A stretch of DNA of 64,000 nt from Glandiceps talaboti (lineage: Eukaryota; Hemichordata; Enteropneusta; Spengelidae), in contig NC_135550.1 of NCBI RefSeq assembly GCF_964340395.1, positions 1,672,001 through 1,736,000 on the forward strand, in the 5' to 3' direction. Below, piece after piece: positions 11,501 through 25,600 of the stretch. Under the pieces are notes generated by a model. That model searched no databases, had not been told where the DNA came from, and saw only the letters and a list, made by a program, of their open reading frames with translations. The translations under genes were made by a program, and so were the position numbers. Each line of letters begins with the position of its first letter. Within the stretch, counting starts at the first letter, position 1.

Positions 11501-14500
11501 TTAGGGTCAATGATTTGTTAACAGACTGGTTTCAAACTGATAGTGGAGTTCGTCAAGGTGACAATTTGTCACCGTCTTTATTTGCGCTTTTTATAAATGG
11601 CCTTGCAACTGAATTGAAAGTTTTACAGAAACGAGTAAAAATTGGTGGAACTAATGTATCTATACTCCTCTTTGCAGATGATATTGCTCTTATTTCAGAT
11701 AATGAACAAGATATGCAGTCAATGCTTGATCATGTAAATGACTGGTGTTCACAAAGGAGACGAGCTGTCAATGATTTTAAGTCCAAAGTTATTCATTTTC
11801 GCAAAAATAACTGTCCTAGAAGTGAGTTTCAGTTTGATATAGGGCAAGATGTTCTGGTATTGTTTTGAATGAACATTTAGATTTTTCTGTTACGTCTGCA
11901 ACTCTTGCTCAGTCAGCCAGTAGAGCCCTGGGAGCTGTTAATAGTAAGTTTAAAATATTGAAAAACATGGGGGTTTTTACCTACACGAAACTTTACGACT
12001 CATGTGTGGCACCTATTCTTGACTATTGTTCTGGAGTATGGGGTTTTAGTAAACATGAAAAATGTGATATGGTGCAGAACAGGGCCCTTCGGTTTTATCT
12101 TGGGGTTCATAGATTTACACCAATACAACATGCTGTTACTAGGGATACTGCCTGGAATTCTTGCAGAATTCGCAGACATATTGCTATGGTCAGATATTGG
12201 AACCTTCTAATCCAATTGAACTAGAACAGACTAACTAAGATATTATTTCTTTGGGACTTTTCACTTAATTATTGTAATTGGTCTTCTGAAATGTGTAAAC
12301 TTCTTGATGAGTTGAATTTAAATGCATATTTTGATGTTCTTTTTCCTCTTGATTTATCCATAGTAGAACAACATTAACGTCAGCAGCATCAATTAGTTTG
12401 GGTCAGAAATATCAGCGAAAAACTTAAGCTTCGTACATATGTTATTTTCAAAGATAATTATATCACTGCACCATACGTTTCTATGAGTCTTTCAGGAAGT
12501 CGGCGATCTTTTATGGCAAAGTTTCGATCAGGGGTTTTACCACTACGTTTAGAAACTGGGAGATATAGAAACGAACCAGTGGGTGATAGACTTGTGGATG
12601 GGGGTCATTGTGTTTTGGATTGTGATGGAAGAAAAAAATCCTTTTTCTACAATGGCATATAGCCTTGTCTGAAATGAGGTACATGTAAATATTTGCTCTT
12701 ATCCCTGTTTCTTACATGAATTCTTTAATATTACTTATAAGTTCAAACATACCTATACATATACATATACATATATTACCTAGCTACCACACTAGTTATA
12801 GAACATGGCGTGTAAATGCTTGGCTTTTTCGTAATCAGTGCTTCACTTATATTGCACTTTGGGGCAAAAGTGAACTTGGGGTTTGTTAATGGCAATTTTC
12901 ATAGATAGTTTATAAAAGAAGTTAATCTAAAATGTTGTACTCGTCACTATGAACTTGCCAGAAGAGATTAATACACTTTCTATTTTGGACACTACATGCA
13001 TGTTATTGACACTACAAATCACCATATCTCATCATCTATTCTACACTAGGTATGATCAACTAAAGTTCTCGAACATACTGATGACTTTATTATACATGCA
13101 ATATTAATGCCCCTATACCAATGTTACAGGGCCATTTTTATCTGACATGGGAAACTCATTTAAAACTTACATTAACGTTAGCTATTTGAAGCTTGGAAGT
13201 ATTACCTCAAAGGCTATGAATAACCTAAACACTTCCTTCATAGAAGCACAAAACTGCAGATCTGGATTCCCTCACCCCCAGAGGTCACTCATGCATTCAA
13301 CCAACAATCAATCAGATGCACCAACAACCTTTTTACTGTCATAATAATATCAAACTTTTCTTAAATATTTTCACTCAATTCTAATTTGAGATGATATTGT
13401 CTTTTAAAGATGTGAAATGTTTGCCAAGGTAGTCTAAAATTGCCTTAAACTCCAAATCTCCCATACCAATGATACTACCAGTAGATGTGCTGACCTTTAC
13501 TACATGTATATAATGATGCCATTTAACTTTTTAAGAACATATTTTAACCCTATGTAACTTATAAAGAATAGTTTCTGATACTTCATGGTGCTGTCTTGTA
13601 AAGCATGGATTGAGGTATTGCTTGAAGGGGTCTGAATAGCCTAAATATTGGCTTTAAGAGTAAAAATCCTCCATGGCTTCTAGAGGGAGACCCCCCTGGA
13701 CCCCCCCCCCCCCAAATGAGGTGGGCATATACCAGTCTCAAGCTCTTCCCCTCTTACTGTCAAGATGCTATCAAAGTATATTTCAAAAGTATTTCAACCC
13801 CATGTAGTTGCTTTTCACATGTTGGTGCTGTCTTGTAAAACTTGGAAATTATTGTCTGAAAGGGTCTGAATAGTCTCAAAATTGACTTTTCAGAGTACAG
13901 AACCTCCAGGGCTTCTAGGGTGAGACCCCATAGGACCCATCTACATGAGGTGTACACATTCCAGTCTCAAGCTCTTCCTCCTACCTCTTACTGTCAAGAT
14001 GCTATCAAAGTATATTTCAAAAATATTTCAACCCTATGTAGTTGCTTTTTACATGTTGGTGCTGTCTTGTAAAACTTGGAAATTATTGTCTGAAAGGGTC
14101 TGAATAGTCTCAAAATTGTCTCAAAACTCCAGGGCTTCTAGAGGGAGACCCCAAGGACCCCCGTAAGAGATGTACATATTCCCTTCTCAAGCTTTCCCCC
14201 TACCTTTCATTGTCAAGATGCTATTAAACTCCTTTGAAATATATTTACCCTGTGTAGTCAATAATTATAATTATGATAGTGCTAACCTGGGATCTTATAA
14301 AATAGATGCTAGACAGGCAAGCAGTCCACACTGAGTCACGATCAAAAAATACCTGTCGTGAATATTATATATGGGGGAGGGGGTATCATGTTTTAGAATT
14401 AAGTGATAGGGGGTCATCCTGTTTTTGGTTTTACAGATAGGAGGGTCAGTGAGTTTTTGCCGGCCCGATTTAAGAATCCACCCCACCCCACCCCACCCCT

Positions 14501-17500
14501 CCCCAGGCTGGAGAAACTGACCGGTCCTTTAGTCATGATCAGGTAGCGAATTCAATCTATTTTCTGTATCTATCACTTATATCACTTTTTTTCTCTCCTG
14601 TCTGATCTGTGTCAGTCTTCTCTTCTAGGTTATGGAGATCCGTTGCTATAGCAATATCGTGCAACATGTCCTGCCTTTCCACTGGTCCAGCATCTCGGTC
14701 GTCTTTGGCTTTCTTGAGGCACTGAACGAGGCCTGACTTGGCCCACTGCCTTTTTCACTTTTGCTATCTTTTCAACGATATCGGCCTGCTCCTTGTTCCA
14801 AATCAGCGCCATGAACATGCTCGGCAGTGCTGCCGAGTCCCTCTCTTTCCGTAGAGCTTTCAGCATAGGGGTGAACCTCTGGTATTGTGCGTGTCGTGCT
14901 TCTAGAGCTGCATCCACTACCAGCTGTAGTCTTGCTAACGCCTCTTCTGGTTGGAATATTGCCTCCTCTCTCTCCGTATACAGTTGTAACTCAACCAGAG
15001 CCCTTTGTAATCTCTCCCCTGCCTCCCGCTGCTGTATTGCCAACCGCATAGTAGTCAGGAGTTGTTGCTGTTGTACTACCTGTGAAAGATACGAGGCAAA
15101 CTCCAGTTTATAGAGCACCATATTGTCAGGGAACAAGCTCAAATACAGGCTCATAAGTGAGCTGCCAGGCTTTATATTTAAAAAAAATATAAAGCATCTC
15201 TCCACGAGACACCAATGCACTATCCTTTCACGTGTCTCTCCCTGGGACACCCCTGCACTATCCTTTCACATGTCACTCCCTGGGACACCCATACACACTC
15301 CTTCTACGTCAGCGATTTTTTTACCTGCCGTTGCTACGTACGCTGCCTCATTATCATATCCTGCTATTCATTGCAGGGCTCCCATATGCAATATCCATAT
15401 TGTTACACATGTCTCGTACTTGGACATCCACAGTATCGCACACTGACCAATCACTGACACGTTCCTTACAACCCGCTGATGTGGCCACCTGTTATCCTTC
15501 ATGAATTTTTCCATCTGATGTAAAGTTGATGGGTGGAGCATTCATTCACTCAGCCTATTATTTTATTTTATTTTTTTTATTTTTTTTTTTGGGGGGGGGG
15601 TCACCTTTAACGTAATTACATTGCTTTCATTCTATATTTCTGTAAGCCCCACTTCGTTCATACAACTTCATAGCCTTCTGTGAGACTTCATATTAATTGC
15701 CTTAGATACTTAGATACTTAGTATTGTGAAATTATCATTTCACAGTCCCCACATGGTAGTGGACCCGATAGTAATTTTTACTCTTGCATCCACCTTCAAG
15801 GTGAATTTTGGAGAACAGGGTATGCAACTTTAAAATAACCCGTAAAACATTCTATATACTTACCAAGGTATTAGGTTGTGGCCCTCCCTAGGTGAGCTGA
15901 CCCATCTGCATTCGCAGAACTTGGAGCTGGGGTACCACTTTGCGGCTCTATGCCCTCTGGTCTGGATACATCTTGTTGGCATGGTCTTGTTTGCCGTGGC
16001 TGGGTTGATTGTAGAGACATTGTGTACAGTGAGGAGCTGTTACCAAGTGTTTGTTTTCCCTCCGTCGTGTGATGTGACAGATGGGTGTTTGCGTTTACCA
16101 ATTATATACCACTATCTTATGCATATTCATATGCACTCAGCCAATCACTATGCAGTGTAGATAGTACCTTGATGGTATTGCCACACACGCGACCCTTGAC
16201 TGTGTACGCGACAACTGATATTGGTGCTTGTATACAGATACAGATACAGATACAGATACAGATACAGATACAGATACAGATACAGAGACCACACCGGTCT
16301 GACACCCACACCTGTCCCCTCCTTCAGTGGTGGCATTCAGCAGTGGGCAGCAACCTATGCCAGCTGACCAACAACAGGAACGTCAACAAAAGTCAACAAC
16401 TCAGGTGAGCTTCTTTATGACAAAGTTTCTTGCATCGCTTTTCTATGTTGGAAAGTGGAAACTTTTCCTCTTTTCCTTCGGGCTGCCTTTCTCAACCGAG
16501 AAAATCAGCGTCGGTCGCATTTTCCACTCACTGACATCAACGTTCCTTTTCTGGTTTCATGACTTTTAATTTGTCCTCTCCGCCTCCACATTCCACAATA
16601 GAATTTTTTTCACTAACTTTAGTCCAAAAAATTGCTGGTTTTGTGTCGTGTTTTCTACTTTGTACATCCAAATTGTCAGTTTGTGACATGCATGAGTCAT
16701 GCATGCATAATTCTACAAACATCATTTCTCTTCACACCTTGCCTTGCCACATCTCCAACATCTGTAAGCACCACACCCTCACCTGTCTAGCCACATAACA
16801 AAATTTTCATTATTTTGTTGCTTTCTCCTTTGTTCCATTGCCCCTCTGCCTTAGTGGCAGGCGGTGCATTTTTCACATATGCTCGACAAGAGCGGGCAAA
16901 AATGGTATCCTTACAAATCGCTGTACATGTACTCAGTTGGTTGAAAGTTTACTAGCATACTAGAGGTATGTTTTGTATGAGTGCCAAAGCGAAGGGGCTT
17001 TAGGCTAGACAAAGCGCAGAGGCTTCCATGAAAAATTATTTGTTAGAGCGGAGAGGCTCAACAAAACAGCGGCCTAAGGAGAGGCGCTAGTGTCTGACAC
17101 CGAAAACGTAGAGCGAGATCGAAGTCTCGTGACTATAGTACATGGGCCTAATCAAACAAATATATATTATGTATAATTATAAGTATGCATGGTGGGTTAT
17201 ATCTCAACGTGTATATTTGCTTTTATATTACGTGTGTATATCCAGTGTACAAAGGAAGGGAAAAGATATAGTAAGAATAGTTTGCGATATAGAGTGATAC
17301 GAGATCAACAAATATGTCCCAAGATATAGTGAGATTCCTCATTCACAAGGACAATGACACTCGCACAAGGGTACATGAAGTCACGTGCCCTATTCTTAGA
17401 AGTTCAACAAACATCAGTGCAATCTGCGAGAGCCAAAAATTCCTAATATCATGAACAATAAAAAATGAGGTCACAAAAGTAAAATCCTTCTACAAAGCTA

Positions 17501-19544
17501 TGTAGAACCTAGGTATTTGCCAATACAACCCAATAACCTCCATTATGGTAGAAAGATAGATAAACAAATCTGGCTAAGGCTCACATCACACCAAAACAGT
17601 CTAAGACCATGTCACCAATAGAATCAGACTTCTATTAGTATTAGAAAATATCATGAAAATACTTAGTAGGCTACTTATTTCGCCCAACAACACCCTGCGG
17701 CAAAGTAGAACAAAGTAGACCTTTGACATCACAAGCTATATACTCCCGTCACCCTGTGGAAGTAGAACTGAAACCTTTGGCATCACAAGCTTTACACTTC
17801 CGTTACCCTGTGGCAAAGTAGAACCGAAACCTTTGACATCGCAAGCTATATACTCCCGTTTGAAAAGCATATATATTTACAAGAACTAAATCTAGACGAG
17901 GGAAAACCGCACATAGCTTTATGAGTGCGTGAGCTATAATGTTAGCATTGGCGGGGACGCAGCTAGGTTAGCGATTTAATGGCACACGTGGGCTGGAAAT
18001 CTGAAAAGACCGCTAACTACTACTTCCAGTCACACAATGTGACAAAAGCAGAGGCGTCAAAAATCATAGCCGCAATCGGATAAGAGACCAATATAACAGA
18101 AAGTTACGAACAAATGGAAAGGATATCCATTACATGTAAGACTGCCTTTCTCCACAAGTGATGGAATGTGGTTGAATGTAACAAAATTTACTGTATAATA
18201 TAAAAATGAGAAAAGATTGATAGTTGTTCAGCCCCGTGTCGTTTATTATACAAATAGAATTTAAAGTGATAGGTAGAGGAATGGTAGGAAGTCGAGGAAT
18301 GGAGGCATGGGAATGGAAACATGAGATATGAAGGAAACTGAAAGTGAAACAGGTTTCCGTTATCATTCGTTAACTACGGAGATGGCGTAACGTAACAACG
18401 GAGGGACCTACCGTCTTCACGAAGGGAGGGGATGCGATAACAGTTGGTCTAATTCGGAACTAGTTGGCCCTCCCACCCTCCTATTTTTAACTTCGCCAAA
18501 AATATAACCGCAAAACGATTTCGGACCCAATCCTCATAACAAAGGCTATATCATTGAGCGAAGTAATAAGGATAATGCCATAATATAGCTTTGGACTCAG
18601 TCAGATGGCACACATGACCATACTCGATTTGTGAGTAGCCTATATTCAAGTTGTGTGGGCAATATTGACTATCGTCTGCCTTACAGAGAGATCAAGTCCG
18701 TCTCCCTTACGGAGAGACGATGGTGAAAATCACCACACGACTTGACTCTAGGCTAATTTCTGAAAGGCTATCGTGTTTATAGAACCACAACACCATCCCA
18801 CACGAACAGAAAATTGTATTTTGCATGTATCTATGTATCTAGTAAGGATAGAACTCTGACTACTTGAGGGAAATCTACTCACCATGCCGTTGATCTTTTA
18901 TATATAAAGCCCAGACACAGCGCTCCTATCATCGGACCACCAGACGTTCCAAATATTGTATTTCCCATAGTTACAAAGTTTCCCATAAAGGAAGCCAAAT
19001 ATGCCAGGAAAATGGCAAAAAGCCCATAAGCAACAGCTGTGATGAATTACAAAGTTAGAGAATATCTGCATAACAGTGGCTACATTGCAGTTCAGTTACA
19101 CACATTTCTAGTACTACTTCGTCATGGACACGTTTCAGAATACAACGTATGAATCGATGCAGTTAATGTATTTGGCTGATTTCTTTCGTACTTTTAAAAT
19201 ATTGTCACATCGTCAGTTTCCACTTCGACAGTTCGCAAATCATTAACCGAATTCTAAATTTATCAAATTATTTAATATTTTTACTTGTATTGCATTGAAT
19301 TGTGTTGTGTTGTGTTGTGTTGTATTACACTACACTGCATTAAATTACATTATATATCATATTATATTATACTGTATGTTTTATATTATGTTGTATTATA
19401 AATGGCAAAAAGTTTTGTATTATGTTATGTTATAATATATATATAATATAACATAAAATAATATAAAACATACAATATAATATAATATGATATATAATGT
19501 AATTTAATGCAATGTAGTGTAACACAACACAACACAACACAACA

Positions 19545-19621
<77 letters not shown>

Positions 19622-22600
19622 TAGCAAACCGACTCGAAATACTCACACCCCATTCCAATATTCTTCGAGTTTTGTAAACATACCGTAAAAGAGTACAATC
19701 ACTGGATATAGTCAATTGTCGAACAGAATTATTATGATTGAAATAAGTACAGATACCATATCATGTGAATGTATCAAAACTTACACAACATTTTCCCAGC
19801 AATTGTGTCGACTCTATCGTTGACATAAACAGAATTTCCTGTACGCTTAGCTCGCCATCGTCTCCATGGTTTCACGAAATCTTCCAAAGTTACAGCTATC
19901 AGGGCATTTAAACTGGAAGAAAATGAACTGGGAACAAAAAAATGAAAATTAGTATACGAACAATATGAATAGTAATAGTGTTGTTCAAAATTGAAAAATT
20001 AAACGAGACTTACCTTGGTTAAAGTCGATGTTTAATCGTGATTCTATGAGTCATAGAATCGAAGGAGGGCTTAAATGAGATTGTGCTGCGCATGCGTGGG
20101 AATCAGACTTTAAATATGTTTTTCTTCATTATCTGACAACTCACATTTTACACCATGTACACATTAGTTTTATTTATTTAATACTCCTTTACCTGTTCAT
20201 TAAATTGTTACTTCTATTCACTCGTAACCCTTGATTTTCTTCGCTACATATTTCCCGTGTTCAGTTGCATGGGTGGGAGGCATTTAAGCCCTCCTTCGAT
20301 TCTATGACTCATAGAATCACAATTAAACACCGACTTTAACCAAGGTAAGTCTCGTTTAATTTTTCATTCTATTTCGTCATTATCTCAGTCGGTCTTCAAT
20401 GAGACTTTAAAGTAAATAATGACAGAAAAACATCCAGATGCTAAACACAAACTGAATAACCACTTATTTATTGTCCTTTGAAAGATAGATAACATGACAG
20501 TATATCTGAACTCCTTGTATACTGTTTCAAACACAACACAAAGTTGTATATAATCTGATGTGTGATGAACACTACATACTACACTCTTACATATGTTTTA
20601 TCATACTTAACTGTGTTAAACAGGATCAGTCCAACATTTTTGATATTCTACTGATATCAACTTGTATGCGATATATTTATTTGTTTCCCATTAATACTCC
20701 ACGCTCAAAGTGGTCCTCTTTATCCATTTTCTTATCATAAAATTTTGCGAATGTACTCTCATTTGACCATCCTGCTTTTTTGAGGATATCCTTTATAGGA
20801 ACACAATTACTTTTCACTGTGGATGTTGCTACTGATCTCACACTGTGAGACCCAAATTTACTGACATCAATCCTTGATCGTGCCATAACAGTTTTAATCC
20901 ACCTTGAGATTGTACTTGTAGTTACAGCTCCAAATGGTTTCATGATTAATAGAAGCGAGTTCTTACCAGAACCATTTCGATTTTGCTTTGTTCGACATAG
21001 ATATTGTTTTATAACAGTATAAATACAGAGCCTCCTGTCAGGAGGGTAAACTTTAAACGCAACATGAACAACATTATAATTTGGTCTGTTCTGTTTAAAG
21101 GACCAAGTAACTCGAACACAAACTGTGAACTTGTTTTCTTAATATTACAAACTGATAACAACTGTAAAGTTTGAGCACGAGCTGCATTAGTTAGAGCCAT
21201 AAGCATTGTCAGTTTTAAGGTCAAGTCCTTCAAACTCAAGAGTTTAACTGGTGACAATGACCTCAGGTAACACAATACATGGTTTACATCCCATATCTCT
21301 GTATATCTTGGTTTTAGGGGTCGTAAAATAAAAACACCTTTCATGTATCTAACTACAAGGGGATGGTTTCCACATGTAAATCCATCATAGTTTAAACCCA
21401 ATGAAGACAGTGCTGCACGGGCAGTATTCAAAGTTCCATAACCAACTCCAGTGTTATATATTTGAGTTAGAAATTCAATTATTTCTTCCACTTTAGCTGA
21501 AATTGGATCAATCTGTCTTTCGCTACAGTACTGAAACCATCTCTTGATATGAACCTCGTATTGTTTTTTGGTTCCTTGTTTCCATGACGACATGAGAATA
21601 TTGGTAGATTGTTCTGAAATTCGGAAGTTTGTCCTGACACTTTGCAGACAATCAATTTTAAGCGATCCTCTAATGGGTGCTTTACTTGTTTTTTTGGGTA
21701 TGGTAGTGTCAGCAATCCTTTGACTTTCTGTGTGATCACTGGTACATCCATCAATACTCCCATGAGTTTGGTAAACCATGGTTGTGTCGGCCACAGAGGA
21801 GCTACAACAATGCCCACTGCTCTGTCCGCTCTGATTTTCTGTATGCAGCGTCCAAATAGACTGAAGGGGTGGAAAAGGTAAACATTGTTAAATTTTTCAT
21901 AGTTCATTGCTAATGTATGAGGTCACAGCTCGCTCACATACAAGTTCATACTGCTCTCCAACTTTTCAGTAATTTCTCGGCAAATCTGTCAAGTTAGCAA
22001 CTGTAAGTACGTCAGTTACTTTTATAAACCATGGGAGTCAGCGTCCAAGCCTGGAGAACTAGGATTGGAACTTTCATTCCACCAAAAAACTGGAGAGATA
22101 TTCAAGTTCATTTCTACAGCCCATACTCAAAATGGTCTCATGCAAATGAGCTTGGTTACCGGCTGACAGCATGCATTTTGGTATCTCTTTATACTGTGAC
22201 TGCCACGTATTCATTACTGGTGGGACTAGAATCATTGGAAATATGGTTGCAAAGTAACGGAATGCTATTACTAGACGAGAAGGATATGGTTTCGAGTATG
22301 AAATGTGATAGTTTTGCAGATTCGTGTGTACGAAGCACCAATGGCATGTATACGCAGGTGTCATGTCATCAGTTCCCAGGCCGGCCATTTTTGACAAAAC
22401 TTCTGTTATTATCAGGCGACGTCGAACTGAACCCAGGGCCACAAACTGAATCCGATATAATCAAAGCTATAGAAGCCGTAAAGAGCGACTTAATGCAACA
22501 AATCATAAGTGTTGGACAACAACTGAGTAATGAAATCGCGACTTTGAGTGAAAAGCAAACAAGCCTACAGAAGACATGTGACACTCTGAATAGTACGCTG

Positions 22601-25600
22601 CATGGTCTTGAACAGGTAACACACACGATGAGAAACGAAATCGACGAAATGAAAGAAGAAAGTCATGTTATTAAGCTCGATTTAGATGCCATTGATGACA
22701 AGGTATCAGATGTGATAGTACGTTTAGATACCATTGAACAAGATACTGACCAGTTAGAGTCATTTTCAAGAAGAGACAATGTAAGACTATATGGTATCAG
22801 GGAAGAAGACAATGAAACATTCGATGATTGTAAAGTCAAAGTTGTGTCAATCCTCAACGAAACTGCAACGGGTAAAGTTTGGGTCGCACGGGATATCGTC
22901 AGGGCTCATCGTGTCGGTGTTCGTCGGGGAAATAAACCACGGGCAATTATTGTTAAATTTCACCATGGTGACGATAAAGTTACCGCTCTTGCAGCAAGAG
23001 AACAATTAAAGACACGAAATATTGGTATAGGTAGTGATCTAACAAGAAGACAACAGAACACACTTGGAAATCTGAGAAGACAGGGGAAAAAAGCATATTA
23101 CAAGAGAGGTAAACTGATAATTGAAGACTCGAACACAGTTGCTGGAAACGCGAGCGACGATATTACTGTCAACCTCATGGCGGAAGCGAACTCTGGGATT
23201 TCTTATAATCGGAATCGTGACTTGCATTCTTCGACAGTTTCCCAGCGTCCATGGTCAAGGGCCACAACTGACAAATAATGGTTAGGCCAAGGCCCAAAAC
23301 TAGTTAAAATAATTTATTGGAATGTCAGGGGTCTTAAATCTAAGATTTGTGATTTTGATTTTGGTAATTACCTTTTATCTCATGACATAATAATTCTTGT
23401 GGAAACTTGGGCAGACAGTGATGAAGAATTCAAAAACTGTTTCCCTGGTTTCAATGTATTTACTAAACATCGACCGAGAAAATCGGCCAGAGGAAGATTT
23501 GTAGGTGGTGTATGTATCTTAGTTAGAGAAAATATTTCCCGAATGATCAAACCTGTGGACTCCAACCTTAAAGACTGTATTTTCATCCTTATTGATGGCA
23601 ATTTGGTTGGAAATATTAGAGATATTTTACTTTGTGGAGTATACATTCCGCCAGAACATTCCACATTCTACAATGACCTGAATTCAGATAACGGAGTTGA
23701 ACTTTTTGAAGGTCAACTAGTTGAAGTTATTTCTAAGTTACCTGATGTTGATGTTATAGTAACAGGTGATTTCAACGCACGCACTGGTTGTGAATCTGAT
23801 TATATCATTGACGACGATCCCAAGTATGTAATTGATGACAACTGTGATTATGATGCAGATAGCTTTTGTGTTAGAAGGGCCTCAAAGGACAAAATTGTAA
23901 ATACCTTTGGTCGCACCTTGCTGTCATTATGTGCTACTTTTAATTTGCATATTGTGAATGGGAGGTCTGGGTCAGATGTAAATAACGGAGACTTCACTTG
24001 TCTTTCAAATAACGGTGCAAGTGTAGTTGACTATGTTTTGGTGTCAACTTCACTCTTTAATTTGATAAGTGATTTTTGTATTGATTTGCGTACTGAATCT
24101 GACCATTTCCCTCTGAAGTTTAATTTGTTTACTATGAGTAAAACGTACGAAACAACAAAGCCACACATTGGTGAGATTAAATATGTATGGAAAAATGATC
24201 AAAGTGAGCGTTTTGTTAGTTTCCTCCACTCTGAACCAGTAATTAGTCGCTTAAATACTATAGTGAGAAATGTAAATTTTGATGTAAACGATTTTATTGT
24301 TGTCTGGCAAGATATTTTTGATTGTGCTGTTTCAAAGTGTGGTCTGAGCAGAAAGATATTGGTAAATCCAAAATGCAGAGTACAACCAGAGTGGTTTGAC
24401 TCAGAATGTAAACGTTTGAAATTGGAGAAGTATAGATGCCTTAGACAATTCAGACGGGACGGTCAGACACGGACTCTCGATCGTTACAATCAGCTAAAGG
24501 GGGATTTTAAGAACAAGTGTCGTGATAAAAAGCGGAAGTGTATGGAAACTTATAGAAATGAATTGTCCATATGTATTGAAGATCCCAAACGTTTTTGGCA
24601 CACTCTCCGTAGACTTACTATTTCTAAACCACATATACCTTGTATACAACCCGAGGCTTGGTACAAATATTTTAGTAGTCTCTACAAAGAGCAAAGTGAT
24701 AATGTTCCTTTCCATATGTCAGAAGAATATACACATCTATTTCAGTCAGCTGTTGATGATGTTATACCAGCAGCAGTCGAGGATATAGATTATGATATAC
24801 TTAATTGTCCAATAACAGATGAAGAAATACTTGCTAGTATCTCAAGTCTTAAAAATGGGAAGTCAGCTGGTCCAGACAACATCTTGGGAGAATTTTTTAA
24901 ATCATCACCACAAGTTTTACTTCCATATCTGAAAGCTTTATTCAATAGAATTATGGATACGGGTATTTTTCCAACAGAGTGGGCAAAAGCGGTAATTGTT
25001 CAAATTCATAAAAAGGGTGCCACCAATGTACCAGACAATTACAGAGGAATCTCATTGTTAAGTATCTTCAGTAAAATATTCACAGGTATCCTCAACCGTA
25101 GACTTACATTTTGGGCAGATGCTTTCACAAAGATTGACGAAGCCCAGGCTGGTTTTAGGAGAGGTTACTCAACAGTTGACAACATTTTCATCTTACAGTC
25201 CATAATCCAAAAATACTTGACATTGAATAAGGGAAAATTTTATTGCGTTTTTGTTGACTTTTCAAAAGCATTTGACACTGTGGAACGACAACGACTTTGG
25301 TATATTCTTTTAAAGGGTGGCGTCAAGGGAAAAATGTTCCGCATACTTCATAGTATGTACTGTGGTGTCAAATCGTGTGTGAGAACTGACAAGGGAAAAA
25401 CCGAGTATTTCGAGTGTCCGATTGGAGTGAGACAAGGTTGCATGCTGAGCCCTTTCCTCTTTTCATTTTTCATCAACGAGCTAGTAAGGGAAGTGCAACG
25501 TACTGGCCAAAGGGGGGTTCAACTTGCACCTGACCTAATAGAAATTTTATGCTTGTTATTTGCTGACGACATTGTTATGTTTTCTGACAGTATCTTTGGT

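Noticed and set aside
23399-23401. Start codon for LINE ORF2
   Set aside because: The codon is GTG and lies downstream of the conserved WNVRGL endonuclease motif, so it cannot be the real start.
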